Shown here in pieces: positions 33,043 through 41,660 of a DNA stretch of 64,000 nt; position 1 is the first letter of the stretch; every line of letters begins with the position of its first letter. Under the pieces are notes generated by a model, which saw only the letters and a program-made list of their open reading frames with translations, was not told the origin of the DNA and made no database searches. The position numbers and the translations under genes were made by a program. Origin of the DNA: Acidobacteria bacterium RIFCSPLOWO2_12_FULL_66_21 (GTDB lineage: Bacteria; Acidobacteriota; Vicinamibacteria; Vicinamibacterales; 2-12-FULL-66-21); contig MELC01000022.1 in the NCBI GenBank assembly GCA_001767455.1, positions 1 to 64,000 on the forward strand, given 5' to 3'.

Positions 33043-33436
33043 CACGTCCGTGTGGATCGACGTGTTCCGGAAGCCGGCGCGCCTCCGGCTGGCCGACCTG
33101 GTCGACGTGGACGAGGTGGTGACGGTACTGCCGATCGTGCAGGAGGTGTTGCAGGGGTTTCGCGAGGAGCGGGCGTTCGCCGTCGCGCGCGAGGCCATGC
33201 TCGCCTTCACGATCCTGGAATCTCCGCTCGACGCGGACGTGTTTCTCGAAGCGGCCGGCCTGTATCGGGCGGCGCGGCGCGCGGGCCTCACCGTTCGCTC
33301 CGGCGTGGACTGCCTCATCGCCGCGTGCGCGTTGCGGCACGACGCGACGGTCCTCCATCAGGATCGCGACTTCGACGCGCTCGCGCGCGTCTCCCCGCTC
33401 AAAGCCCAATCGGTGACCCTCACCGCGCGGCACTAG
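33029..33436 (+). CDS. vapC: VapC-type PIN-domain ribonuclease toxin
   Basis: 135 residues from a GTG start at 33029, which places the canonical VLVDTSVWIDVF at the N-terminus. A longer frame begins within vapB and is not supported. PIN-domain acidic residues are present: Asp in VDTSVW, Glu in QEVLQGF, Asp in SGVDCLIAACAL and Asp in HQDRDFDALA. VapC toxins are Mg2+-dependent RNases that cut specific tRNAs or rRNA. It overlaps vapB, so the two are translated as a pair. Confidence 0.9.
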   Translation: MVLVDTSVWIDVFRKPARLRLADLVDVDEVVTVLPIVQEVLQGFREERAFAVAREAMLAFTILESPLDADVFLEAAGLYRAARRAGLTVRSGVDCLIAACALRHDATVLHQDRDFDALARVSPLKAQSVTLTARH

Positions 33437-33440
33437 CGCA

Positions 33441-33629
33441 TCATTCCGGCCGGTGCCCGCTGTGAAGCAGCCGCTCGATCTTCTCGAGTCGGATGGCCAT
33501 GGCTTGCTGGCCGGTACGGATCTGGTGCAGCGTGACGAGCGCCCACACCGCCGCCCCTGCGGGCACCAGCCAGAACAGGCCGATGAGCAGAATCACCAGG
33601 AGTTCGGGCAGTCCAATGGAACCGAGCAT
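33441..33629 (-). CDS. Small membrane protein with cytoplasmic tail
   Basis: 62 residues. One long or two closely packed membrane helices (LPELLVILLIGLFWLVPAG, then AVWALVTLHQIRTG) and a basic tail with KIERLLHSGH. An AGGCC-type ribosome region (GGGGAGG) precedes the ATG. It abuts the end of vapC on the opposite strand (5 bases between stops). Small hydrophobic proteins of this type occur widely; no function known. Confidence 0.6.
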   Translation of the reverse strand: MLGSIGLPELLVILLIGLFWLVPAGAAVWALVTLHQIRTGQQAMAIRLEKIERLLHSGHRPE

Positions 33630-33838
33630 TCAGGCCTCCCCCCGCGCGACGCGCCGCGAGCCGCGGCTCAGGCAAGGCTCGCGCCGCGTTCGCGCAGCAG
33701 CGCCCGCGTGGAGGCCGTCGCACGGTCCCGAGGCGCAGCCCCTCGCCGCGTTCCCTGGGGCTTCCGAGCCGTACTACTCGAACCGCCATCTCGAAATCCC
33801 TGAAGAATCCCGTCGTCCCCGCGACGCGCTTGCCGCGC

Positions 33839-34093
33839 CTATTTCGTAATCCGCTTCACAGTGTAAGCGAACTGCACGGCCTTCCACTGTCCGTCGACGC
33901 GGACCACAAGCTCTCCTACCGGCGCGTCCCCTCTGCGCCCGTGCATGCGGAATCCGATGTCGGCTCCCGAGAGCACCGTGGGCTCGATCGGTTGTGTCGC
34001 GACAAGTCCTTGCGTGTAACCCCATGCCGCGGCGGCAAGAAGCGCGATGATGAACACGCCGCCGGTGAGCAGATGACGGAATGCGAGCTTCAT
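33839..34093 (-). CDS. Small exported or membrane-anchored protein
   Basis: 84 residues from an ATG with GAGGAGGACAT upstream. An N-terminal helix (residues about 8-26, GGVFIIALLAAAAWGYTQG) acts as signal or anchor. The rest is beta-like (TVLSGADIGFRMHGRRGD, then GELVVRVDGQWKAVQFAYTV). It appears to be an envelope protein with one small domain. Not a family I recognise. A 231-base gap without a gene separates it from the next upstream gene. Confidence 0.65.
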   Translation of the reverse strand: MKLAFRHLLTGGVFIIALLAAAAWGYTQGLVATQPIEPTVLSGADIGFRMHGRRGDAPVGELVVRVDGQWKAVQFAYTVKRITK

Positions 34094-34325
34094 ATGTCCT
34101 CCTCGACAGACTCTCAGTGATCGGACGGCGCGGAGGACCAGGTGGTTGTCAAGGAAATTGCGCCGGCGTAGCGACGCGGACGAACACGGCGACGGTTTGC
34201 AGCGCGCTTCAGCGGATTGGCTCAGCCCCGAAGATCACGCCTGCGTTGTTGCTGATGTACGCCAACCCGCAGGGGTCCGTCCTGTCCTTGATCTTCATGA
34301 AACAACCCGGAAATTGAAGCCATCT

Positions 34326-35174
34326 CTAACGCTGCTCGAGATGGAGATCGAGTCGGCTCACGCCTTGAACGCCTCGACCCACCACCTGCGAACTCGGCGC
34401 GTAGTTCGGATGCGTGACGTACAGAAATGTCGTGTTGAAGCCGATCGTCCCTTCCGAAGGGCAGCCGAGATCGATGCGATACCAACCGTCCTGTCCGCTG
34501 GTTGTGGTTACGCCCGCGACAGAAACGGTCGCGCCGGCGACTGGTTGCAGCGTTCGGGCATCCACGAGCGTTCCATAGCGCGAAATGCAGGTGCCGGTGT
34601 CAACAAGGAGATCGCCGCGATACGTGGATCCCGTGACTCGCGCCATGCCGGCATGTCTGCCGTCCATCCAGACAGTAAACGAACCGATACTCGGCATCGA
34701 CATGAGGTAAACGCCACTGGCGTCCGTCGTCGCGCGTGCCTCCTGTGCTCCGCCGGTGAACTGGACCACCACCCCTGGGACCGACGCGTTCGTGCCGAAG
34801 TCGAGTACCCGTCCGCGGATCCCATTCGCCGCGGTCAAGGCAATCGAGGCTGACAGGGACTTCCAGGTTCCAGTGATCGTGGCGCGGCCTTCATTGCGCA
34901 CGCTCACGACACCGTCGGGCGAAACATCACATACGGTTTCGTCGGAGGTGCTCCAGGTGGTACCGGCGGAGGCATCGACCACCCAGCCGTTGTCGTACGC
35001 CACGAGTGCACGAAGCCGTGCGGATTCTCCGAGAAGCAGTTGCGTCCGGTCGGCAGAAATCGAGAGGGAGCCCGATCCGGGAGGAGCCGAACTCGGACTG
35101 GTCGTCGAGGGAGACGAGCCTCCGCATGCCAGCATGAATCCCAACGCTGCGACAAGAACACCTGCACGAGACAT
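34326..35174 (-). CDS. Lipoprotein with Big2-like and carboxypeptidase-regulatory-like domains
   Basis: 282 residues from ATG at 35174, with GAGGATGG upstream. Longer in-frame versions extend into sequence with no coding look. Lipobox FMLAC (Cys about 16). A Ser/Pro linker, then a bacterial Ig-like (Big2-type) domain: LSISADRTQLLLGESARLRA through TTWSTSDETVCDVSPDGVVS. Then a carboxypeptidase-regulatory-like domain, RGRVLDFGTNASVPGVVVQF with DASGVYLMSMP, and a second similar repeat, LVDARTLQPVAGATVSVAG. It is probably on the cell surface. No enzyme motif. Confidence 0.78.
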   Translation of the reverse strand: MSRAGVLVAALGFMLACGGSSPSTTSPSSAPPGSGSLSISADRTQLLLGESARLRALVAYDNGWVVDASAGTTWSTSDETVCDVSPDGVVSVRNEGRATITGTWKSLSASIALTAANGIRGRVLDFGTNASVPGVVVQFTGGAQEARATTDASGVYLMSMPSIGSFTVWMDGRHAGMARVTGSTYRGDLLVDTGTCISRYGTLVDARTLQPVAGATVSVAGVTTTSGQDGWYRIDLGCPSEGTIGFNTTFLYVTHPNYAPSSQVVGRGVQGVSRLDLHLEQR

Positions 35175-35206
35175 GTCCATCCTCAAAAGCCCGATTCCGG
35201 GCCATA

Positions 35207-35776
35207 TCAACGGCCGCGTCGCGGGCGCCGCGGACCAGTGTGCAGCGGTTCGAGCACGACTTCCACGCGTGCCGGAAGCTTGTACGCTGCGCCCGTTAGG
35301 AAATCGATTCCCACGCCCACCGCCGGGAACACGAACGTGTACGCCACCTGCTGAGAGTGAGACCACGGATTGTCCGCCAGACCCTTCGGCCCGCTCAGCG
35401 GGTTCCAGGCGAAGAGCGCAAACGGGAGGTTTCCAGCCACCGCGCCACTGATCGATCTCTTCAGCGGCACGTCAACGGGCACATACCCCTCTTTCACGAC
35501 GCGCAGAACGTGTCTGTCGCCGTTCCTCTTCAAGACCACCCGAACCGGCGTAATGCCCACGACCTGGCCCGCAAGAAGCACTTGCGCGCCGGTCGGCTCT
35601 GAGACGACTTCGACTGCCTGCGTTGCCGTACCCCGGCCAGGCGACGGAGCCTTGTGGACCACCGACGCACACCCGCCCAGCAGCAGTCCGGCTGCTCCCA
35701 AGCCAATCGCGAGCCCGCGCAGCGACGGCGATTGATCTGCTCCCGGTTGCGGCTGACCCGAATTCACAGTACGCAC
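35207..35776 (-). CDS. PEGA-domain lipoprotein
   Basis: 189 residues. Signal with lipobox LLGGC (Cys about 36), preceded by a longer polar N-terminus, so the true start may be further inside. A PEGA domain (VEVVSEPTGAQVLLAGQVVG) follows at about 55-100. A hydrophobic segment, AGNLPFALFAWNPLSG, comes next and the tail is basic. PEGA domains are small surface modules in lipoproteins, often near S-layer or secretion genes. The protein is on the same strand as the Big2-type lipoprotein 32 bases downstream and may be co-transcribed with it. Confidence 0.8.
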   Translation of the reverse strand: MRTVNSGQPQPGADQSPSLRGLAIGLGAAGLLLGGCASVVHKAPSPGRGTATQAVEVVSEPTGAQVLLAGQVVGITPVRVVLKRNGDRHVLRVVKEGYVPVDVPLKRSISGAVAGNLPFALFAWNPLSGPKGLADNPWSHSQQVAYTFVFPAVGVGIDFLTGAAYKLPARVEVVLEPLHTGPRRPRRGR

Positions 35777-35794
35777 GCTCGTGCCACCGGCCTC

Positions 35795-36178
35795 TCAAGT
35801 CCCCGAACCACGCAGCGCGGGCAGGAGGAGCAGGATGATCTGCACGATGCTCAGCAGGGTGCCGAACGGAAGATACCAGAGACCGAGTGCCGCGCAGGCG
35901 AACATCCCCCACCAGGCCCACCGCCACCCCAACGCAAAGCACACCACGACCGCGAGCCATGCAACTCCGAGCACGAGATGAACGGATTTCATCAGAGTCG
36001 ATCGCGGTTCGATCCCTGCCGCCGAAACGAGGCCGGCCCACGGCCCGAGCTGCCCGGCGTGCGGTCCCGTCCCCGGTGTCACGTAGTCCCCGAGCACGAG
36101 CGCACGACCACCGTCGAAGGCCAGCCAGCCAGCCTCGATACAGGCCAGGACGACGACGACCCATGCGAGCCAATGCAT
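35795..36178 (-). CDS. Four-helix membrane protein, unknown
   Basis: 127 residues from ATG at 36178. Membrane helices near 1-20 (HWLAWVVVVLACIEAGWLAF), 50-65, 75-95 (WLAVVVCFALGWRWAWWGMF) and 100-120. Overall aromatic and hydrophobic. A longer frame upstream contains proline/arginine-rich sequence typical of a non-coding frame and is rejected. No conserved motif recognised; likely an inner-membrane protein. Confidence 0.6.
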   Translation of the reverse strand: MHWLAWVVVVLACIEAGWLAFDGGRALVLGDYVTPGTGPHAGQLGPWAGLVSAAGIEPRSTLMKSVHLVLGVAWLAVVVCFALGWRWAWWGMFACAALGLWYLPFGTLLSIVQIILLLLPALRGSGT

Positions 36179-36254
36179 CCTTGGACCTGATACAGGCTCT
36201 TCGGTTTCTTCGATGATTCTTTCGTTCAAGAGGCCGTCTGACGTGCGGCCTGGG

Positions 36255-36899
36255 CTACAAGCCGAAAAACCCGAGCGCGGCCCACGTCTGCAGCTTCGAG
36301 GCGAGCGGCAGCGCGAGGCGCTGGTTCTGCTCGGGGACGCGTTCCCTGGCCTCGAACCGGCGCACCACCACGGTCGCGTCGGGCACGCCGGCGAGCACCT
36401 CTGATACGTCCACCTGGGACAAGCGCAGCCCCGCTGCATAATAGAGTTGTTTGCGAACCCACTCGAACTCCTCCTTCGAGAAGTTCGCTCGATTCATCGC
36501 ATCGATCTGCGCCACCTTGGCATTCAGATAGACACCCTTGATGTCTCCGAACGCGAGCAGTGCGGTCTGGACCGACAGAGCGTGTGTTTCGCGCGCCCGC
36601 TCCAGATCCGCCTGGCTCCGCGCCAGGACTGCGATTCCGGCCGCCAGTTGCTTCTGGACTTCTTCCTCCACGACAGCGAACTTCGCGGTCTGCTCCGCGG
36701 TGAGTTCCCCGGAGGCCGGCGCCAGAAACTCAGCGCGGTTCTGCAGCCGCCGCTCTTCGAGCGTTTTCCCGCCAGCCATGGCCATGAGCGGCGAACCGAG
36801 GGGCCGGTACACTTTCACGTAGAAGGCGGTTCCCGCCGCGCCGACGACCAGCAGGAGCACGCCAGCCCCAATCAGGAGAGCGACTCCGGTTCTCTTCAT
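36255..36899 (-). CDS. Membrane-anchored helical protein, unknown
   Basis: 214 residues from ATG at 36899. One N-terminal membrane helix (about 4-28, GVALLIGAGVLLLVVGAAGT) followed by a mostly helical exported part with regularly spaced acidic and basic residues, for example TLEERRLQNRAEFLAPASGE, LTAEQTAKFAVVEEEVQKQL and ANFSKEEFEWVRKQLYYAAG. It resembles periplasmic coiled-coil proteins that bind other envelope parts. No enzyme motif. Confidence 0.6.
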   Translation of the reverse strand: MKRTGVALLIGAGVLLLVVGAAGTAFYVKVYRPLGSPLMAMAGGKTLEERRLQNRAEFLAPASGELTAEQTAKFAVVEEEVQKQLAAGIAVLARSQADLERARETHALSVQTALLAFGDIKGVYLNAKVAQIDAMNRANFSKEEFEWVRKQLYYAAGLRLSQVDVSEVLAGVPDATVVVRRFEARERVPEQNQRLALPLASKLQTWAALGFFGL

Positions 36900-37089
36900 G
36901 TCGCGCCTCGGCTTCAAACAGTCGCGGTCCAAAACCCGCCAATCGGCACCCTACGCCAGTCAGACTCTTTACTTTCATTGGCTTTGGCATGTTGCTCCTC
37001 CAACCATGCGCCGATGGGTACCGTTCGTCGAACTCGCTCCATCGTTCGCCGGCGCCGTCAGATGCATCTGGCTCTGATGTGGCGCCGCC

Positions 37090-37488
37090 TCAAGCGGGCT
37101 CTACGCCCATGAGACGTCGAATGGGCAGGTTGTCTGCGTACACTCGCCACATCGCCACTTGGCCATCACGTATCTCTGCCAGCCAGGCGGCAGGGACCTC
37201 CCACGTGCCGGCCTGCCTACCGGAACTTCCGCCGGCGAATGTTCCTCCGGCTGCGCCGAACAACGCGACGACTCCGTCGGCCTGAAGCGTCCTCTCGACC
37301 TTGATCCAGTAGTCCGGGACCAGGTCGAAGTAGTGCTTCCAGCCGGCCCGCATGGCGGCACGGCCGGCAACGTGATTGTCGAGGGCATCGATGAACACGT
37401 GGTCGTCGGTCATCAGCTCGCTCAAGCCGACGAGGTCGTGTTCGTTGATCCGGGCCACGAATGCGACCGCTACCTCCGCGGGTCGCAT
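37090..37488 (-). CDS. SnoaL-like / NTF2-fold protein
   Basis: 132 residues from ATG at 37488 with AGGAGG upstream. NTF2-like cone fold: RPAEVAVAFVARINEHDLVG, DDHVFIDALDNHVAGRAAMR, then PDYWIKVERTLQADGVVALF, WEVPAAWLAEIRDGQVAMWR and a terminal ADNLPIRRLMG. Catalytic acid/base candidates Asp and His lie in the cavity region. Proteins of this type include cyclases and isomerases or ligand binders; no specific substrate can be read. Cytoplasmic. Confidence 0.8.
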   Translation of the reverse strand: MRPAEVAVAFVARINEHDLVGLSELMTDDHVFIDALDNHVAGRAAMRAGWKHYFDLVPDYWIKVERTLQADGVVALFGAAGGTFAGGSSGRQAGTWEVPAAWLAEIRDGQVAMWRVYADNLPIRRLMGVEPA

Positions 37489-37522
37489 CCCTCCTCCTGA
37501 ACTCCACATGACGTCGGGCGTC

Positions 37523-37750
37523 TCAGCCGCAGCGGCTCATGATCGCACCGGCCGCCGTCGACTGCAAACCGATGTTCGCCGGCGTCGCGCTGTCTACCAC
37601 CTCGACGCTCACATCCGGCAGCACCGTTGACTGACCATCATCCCGCAAGACGCTGATCTGGGCTGTCGGATTGATCGGCGATACGAACGTGACGACAAAA
37701 CCCGGTGCAGCCGCTTGTTCGGCAGCGCCGGTGTGATTGTGTCGAAGCCC
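37523..37750 (-). pseudogene. Possible C-terminal fragment of unknown protein
   Basis: A minus-strand frame reads PGFVVTFVSPINPTAQISVL, VLPDVSVEVVDSATPANIGL and ends MSRCG. It has no start with a ribosome site, and its upstream continuation runs into the VanZ-like gene in another frame. It is either a leftover gene end or a short unrecognised gene. Confidence 0.25.
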
Positions 37751-37763
37751 GTGTCTCCACCCC

Positions 37764-38201
37764 TCATCGACTGGCGGCCTGATACCAGCGCCGCAGGCCC
37801 AGGGCGACCAGCGCGCCCGCGCAGAGACCCGGCAGTGTCGCCGCCACGTCGCGCCAGTCGAACGTATATATCCTCCGCACGAATGGCAGAATCTGCGCGA
37901 ATTCCAACCCAAGCGCGACGGTCCCGGCCAGCCGCGTCGCCCGAGCGATCGTGAGGCGCGCGAATCGGCGCTCGCTGGACAGGATCACAAGCAGCAGTCC
38001 CGCCGGACCGATGAGGCTCGGTGCAATCCCGAAGACCACCGGATCGATGCCCAAGTCAAGACGGCGCGCTTCTTTGACCGGCAGGATCAGCACCCAGCAG
38101 ATTGCACCGATGTACCCGTACATGCGCTTCAGCCGCTGAGACGCGCTAACAGTAGGTGCCGGCTGCATTCTGAGTGTCGGTCGGAAGAGGTGATCCAGCA
38201 T
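37764..38201 (-). CDS. VanZ-like membrane protein
   Basis: 145 residues from ATG at 38201 (a longer frame is unlikely). Four membrane helices. The third region reads ALGLEFAQILPFVRRIYTFD followed by WRDVAATLPGLCAGAL, the VanZ-type signature of Glu-x-x-Gln, Arg and an Asp in the last loop. VanZ proteins were named from teicoplanin resistance, but most members are of unknown role. The upstream half is Arg/Pro-rich and may be translated from a later start such as MYGYIGAICW. Not near vancomycin genes. Confidence 0.6.
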   Translation of the reverse strand: MLDHLFRPTLRMQPAPTVSASQRLKRMYGYIGAICWVLILPVKEARRLDLGIDPVVFGIAPSLIGPAGLLLVILSSERRFARLTIARATRLAGTVALGLEFAQILPFVRRIYTFDWRDVAATLPGLCAGALVALGLRRWYQAASR

Positions 38202-38241
38202 TACTGAGCCGAGAATCGCAGACGGTACCGTCGCCGGTCGA

Positions 38242-38772
38242 TCAGGTCCCTCCGCCAGCCAGCACCCTGGCGATCGCGGTGATGGTATTCCAGTTGCGCG
38301 TGGTGACCGGGACCCCAAAAAGCCGGTCGAACGTGCCAAGGTAGCTGATGACCTTCATGTGGCGCCGGTACACGCCGAAGACGAACCGGTTGTCCCTCGC
38401 GAGGATCTTCAGCAGCCACCTGCCGCTGGAAGGAAAGCTCATGGGCGTCAACGGCGCCGAGCGGGGGCGTTTGGACAGGACGCTCACGAAGCGGACGATG
38501 TCGTGTCGAACGGGCTGGTCCGCGAAATGATTCTGAGACATCAGTCTGACAATCTCGCGGCCCTCGCAGATCATGATCTCGGTCTCAAAGGGAAGCCTGC
38601 GTGCCAATTCGGCGCGGAGTTGCGCCCGGGTGACAGGCCGCCGGATCACGAAGGTGCCCGCCGCGCCGATGTTGACGGCATCGAGGTGCTTCAGTTGTTC
38701 GGCGAGCGGGCCAGGTCGGAAGATCCTGTGACCGCCGACGTTGACCCCTCTCAGAAGAACCACGAGTGCCAC
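38242..38772 (-). CDS. DUF1697-family protein
   Basis: 176 residues. It starts MALVVLLRGVNVGGHR, the constant opening of DUF1697 proteins. There is a central region with NIGAAGTFVIR and a C-terminal KVISYLGTFDRLFGVPVTTR with TITAIA. Family members are soluble, with an unknown biochemical role. The next gene upstream on the same strand is a methyltransferase 51 bases away, so the two may form an operon. No ribosome site is obvious. Confidence 0.88.
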   Translation of the reverse strand: MALVVLLRGVNVGGHRIFRPGPLAEQLKHLDAVNIGAAGTFVIRRPVTRAQLRAELARRLPFETEIMICEGREIVRLMSQNHFADQPVRHDIVRFVSVLSKRPRSAPLTPMSFPSSGRWLLKILARDNRFVFGVYRRHMKVISYLGTFDRLFGVPVTTRNWNTITAIARVLAGGGT

Positions 38773-38823
38773 GCGTTTCCTCTCGATGTTGTTGACCAGG
38801 CTGACCAGCGTTTCACCGCACGA

Positions 38824-39519
38824 TCAGGGCGCCGCGGGCTTGTCCCACAGAATCGTATAGCGCCACAACGCGTGGTCCAGGACGCGTGCGCCGGGCAGGA
38901 TCCGATCGGCGAGCGCCCTGGCTTCATCGAACGAGAGGTATGTCTCGCCGGCGCCATGGCGGGCCCATGCCTCTCGCACGCGACGGCTCGACCGCAGACG
39001 GCCGGTGCGGACCAGGCAAATCAGGAGGGTGTGCGCGAGCGCGCTGCAGGACCGCAGCGTTTCGCGGAGACTGCTGTCGCGCCGAAGGTCCTGGACGATC
39101 AAACGGCCTCCAGGCCGGAGCAGCGCAGCCATTCGCGCGATCGCCATGTCGTAGGGCATGTGGTGAAGCACCGCGGCGGAGACGACGCAGTCGAAGCTGG
39201 CTTCGGCGAGCTCGGCCTCGAGAAAATTGCCGCAGATGAAAGACACGCCCGGGGCATTCTCCGCTCGGCGCGCCCGTTCGATCATCACAGGGGACAGATC
39301 GATGCCGACCACTTCCCTGCCGTCGGAGGCAATCGCAAACGCAAGACCCCCAAGACCGCAGCCGACGTCGAGCACGCGGACCGTCCCGGCGGGCACGAGA
39401 GAGGCCAGGAACCGATCGCAGCGATCCGAGCCGCTCCCCCGCGGACCGGCGAGCCGCGCGATTTCGTCGAAATCCGCCCGGACGCGTTCGGCGTCGTGCA
39501 TCGCGTCAGCGCACGTCAA
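38824..39519 (-). CDS. SAM-dependent methyltransferase (class I)
   Basis: 231 residues. Motif I is VRVLDVGCGLGGLAFA (about 48-63), then GIDLSPVMIERAR, motif II/III SFDCVVSAAVLHHMPYD and PGGRLIVQDLRR. These mark a class I Rossmann methyltransferase of the UbiE/Methyltransf_11 type using S-adenosylmethionine. Its start could also be the second Met at residue 7. The substrate is not evident. It lies on the same strand as DUF1697. A period-7 repeat ends about 20 bases before its start. Confidence 0.85.
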   Translation of the reverse strand: MTCADAMHDAERVRADFDEIARLAGPRGSGSDRCDRFLASLVPAGTVRVLDVGCGLGGLAFAIASDGREVVGIDLSPVMIERARRAENAPGVSFICGNFLEAELAEASFDCVVSAAVLHHMPYDMAIARMAALLRPGGRLIVQDLRRDSSLRETLRSCSALAHTLLICLVRTGRLRSSRRVREAWARHGAGETYLSFDEARALADRILPGARVLDHALWRYTILWDKPAAP

Positions 39520-39542
39520 CAGTCAAGGTGAACGGAGGGACC

Positions 39543-39577
39543 CCGAGCTGCGAGCAACGAGCAACGAGGCACGAATT
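39543..39577. repeat. Period-7 tandem array (GAGCAAC type)
   Basis: Units GAGCTGC, GAGCAAC, GAGCAAC, GAGGCAC, GAATTAT. It ends at the stop of the small helical protein gene. The same GAGCTGC-GAGG motif closes the array at 62330. Confidence 0.75.
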
Positions 39578-39869
39578 ATTCAGTGCTGAAGGCCTTGCGC
39601 GCATGTTGCGAGTGCAGCTCGTGCAGCAGGCGCATGACGTTGTAGGCGCTCATCTCGACGAGCACCGACGTCACATAGGTGTGCACATCGTCGCTCAGGA
39701 GCGGCTCGAGCTGCTTCATCGCCGCGGTGACGCGCTCCTCCTGCCGCTTCAGCTCCTCGCGCGAGACGACGCCGTCCTCCATCGCGTTTGTGAAGGATTC
39801 GAGCTTGGTGATCTGCTCCTGGATCACGGGATGCTCCGCCCTCTCGTCGAACCAGCTCGTTCGCGCCAC
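39576..39869 (-). CDS. Small helical protein, last gene of VWA-PspA-ABC-AAA operon
   Basis: 97 residues from GTG at 39869, chosen because AAGGAGG lies 6 bases upstream. An ATG 6 codons earlier abuts the AAA+ stop. All-helical and charged, with QITKLESFTNAMEDGVVSRE, then EELKRQEERVTAAMKQLEPL and SVLVEMSAYNVMRLLHELHS. There is no signal or membrane helix, so it is cytoplasmic. Its gene follows directly after the AAA+ ATPase, so it probably acts as an adaptor or regulatory subunit of that ATPase. This is inference from position. No family recognised. Confidence 0.7.
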   Translation of the reverse strand: MARTSWFDERAEHPVIQEQITKLESFTNAMEDGVVSREELKRQEERVTAAMKQLEPLLSDDVHTYVTSVLVEMSAYNVMRLLHELHSQHARKAFSTE

Positions 39870-39887
39870 GTGCCGCCTCCTTGTCAT

Positions 39888-41660
39888 TCAGAGTGCGTTG
39901 ACCAGTTGTTTGATCGCCGTCAGCCGCTCCTGCAGCTTCGCGCGGCCGCCGTCCGCGTCGATGCGCGCTGCAATCTGCGGCGGCAGGAACTGGCGATCCG
40001 TGCACTCGAGGATCGCCGCCGTCTCCTGCAGATCCCGCTCGAGCCCCTGCGTGGACGGCATGAACTCCGCCACGACCTGCGCCAGCGCCTCGCGCGTGAT
40101 GTGATCGCTTCCCGCGATCAGCGACCGCCGCCACGCGCGGCCGACCATGCCCTCGATGTCCGCTCCCGACAGGTGCCCGCGCTGCGGGATCGGCGGCACG
40201 TCTTCCGGCGCGAGCCGCGATCCCATCTTGCCCGCCAGGATCAGGAACATCTTCCTGATCTCCTCGTCGTCGGTCGGGTAGAAGAGCGGAATGTGCACCT
40301 CCGCGCGTCCCTGGCGCTTGAGGTCGATCGGCAGCAGATCGGGGCGCGCCGTCAGCAGCATCCAGATGATCTGGCCGCGATACCGGGTGTCGCCCATCTG
40401 CGCCGCGATCATCCCGAACACGCGGCTCGACGTGCCGGAGTCCCCTTCCGCCTCGCGGCTCCCCAGCGCCGCGTCCGCTTCGTCGACGACGACGACGACG
40501 GGCCCCATCGCGCGCAGCACCGCGAGCACGCGCTCGAGGTTCCCTTCGGTCTCGCCGACGTACTTCGACCTGAAGTTCTTGAGGACGACGCAGGGAACGC
40601 CGATCTCGCCGCTGAGGCACTGCGCGATGAACGACTTCCCCGTCCCGACCGGCCCGCAAATCAGATATCCCATCGGCAGGCTGTCGAGCGCGCCGCGCTT
40701 GAGCAGCGCCGCGTCCTCTCGCAGCCGCGCCTTGGCCGCCTCGTGGCCGACGACCGTGTCGAGCGTCCACTTCGGCTCGATGAACTCCAGCAGCCCGTGG
40801 CACTGGCGCTCGAGCAGCCGCTTCTTCAGCGCGCGGAACACGACCGCGTCGAGTCGTCGCCCGGCCTCCCTCGCGGACCGGACGAGGACGTTGAGGTCCG
40901 TGAGCGAGATGCCCGCGGTCAGCTTCGCCAGCTCGGTCGCGTTGAAGTCCGAGAATCGCTGGAGCTCCTCAGCGGGCACCGTCGTCTCGAGAAACGCGTG
41001 GCGCTCCCGCTCGGCGGGCAACGGCACCTCGATGGAGGCGACGTGCGGGTTGCCGGTCAGACGATCGTTCAGGTCCACGAGCTTCTCGTCGATCAGCACG
41101 AACGCCATGTTCAAGCGCTTGACGTGCGGGCTCATCGCCCAGTTCAGCATCGTCACGAGCTGCGACGAGGACTGGAGGCTGAGCCGGCCGGGCTCGCCCG
41201 ACGGGAACACGTAGGACGCCTGGTCCATGATGAGGGCGAGGCTCAGGCGATCGTCCTGCGGCGCCATGATGTTGTTGCGGACGAACCGGTCGATCGCGGC
41301 AAACGTCGCGGCAGGATCCTTGGACAGCGCGCTGAGATCGCCGACCTTGCGGTTGGCGAGCGGCACGATCTCCTTCAGCCGCTTCTCGTCGCGCCCCGCG
41401 AAGGCGCGAAGGCCCTGGCCGAGGTCGTAGTGCAGCACGATCGACCAGCGCCCGAACACCTGCTCGGTGAGGAACTCGGCGAGACTGCCGGTCCGCGCCG
41501 GCTCGGATTCGCTGATCTTGAAGAGGTCGTAGGTGTTGCCATGGAGGATGAACGCCGACGTGGTGCCGGAGAAATACAGGTCCGCGAGCTGCGACGCCCA
41601 CGCGGGAAACCACTCAGGGAGCGTCTCCGGACGCCGGGGCGTGGCCGACTCAGGCGTCAT
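39888..41660 (-). CDS. AAA+ ATPase with N-terminal degenerate P-loop-like domain
   Basis: 590 residues. The C-terminal half (about 310-560) is a full AAA+ module: Walker A GPVGTGKS (about 335-342), Walker B VVVVVDEADAA (about 392), sensor 1 MLLTARPDLL and later helical lid. The N-terminal 290 residues contain FILHGNTYDLFKI, then ALIMDQASYVFPSG and LNMAFVLIDEKLVDLN. That looks like a P-loop-type fold without its own Walker A, an arrangement also seen in Ycf46-type AAA+ proteins. It overlaps the upstream 308-residue gene by 11 bases and is followed by a small helical protein. It likely remodels or moves a protein target in an envelope-linked complex. Confidence 0.85.
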   Translation of the reverse strand: MTPESATPRRPETLPEWFPAWASQLADLYFSGTTSAFILHGNTYDLFKISESEPARTGSLAEFLTEQVFGRWSIVLHYDLGQGLRAFAGRDEKRLKEIVPLANRKVGDLSALSKDPAATFAAIDRFVRNNIMAPQDDRLSLALIMDQASYVFPSGEPGRLSLQSSSQLVTMLNWAMSPHVKRLNMAFVLIDEKLVDLNDRLTGNPHVASIEVPLPAERERHAFLETTVPAEELQRFSDFNATELAKLTAGISLTDLNVLVRSAREAGRRLDAVVFRALKKRLLERQCHGLLEFIEPKWTLDTVVGHEAAKARLREDAALLKRGALDSLPMGYLICGPVGTGKSFIAQCLSGEIGVPCVVLKNFRSKYVGETEGNLERVLAVLRAMGPVVVVVDEADAALGSREAEGDSGTSSRVFGMIAAQMGDTRYRGQIIWMLLTARPDLLPIDLKRQGRAEVHIPLFYPTDDEEIRKMFLILAGKMGSRLAPEDVPPIPQRGHLSGADIEGMVGRAWRRSLIAGSDHITREALAQVVAEFMPSTQGLERDLQETAAILECTDRQFLPPQIAARIDADGGRAKLQERLTAIKQLVNAL

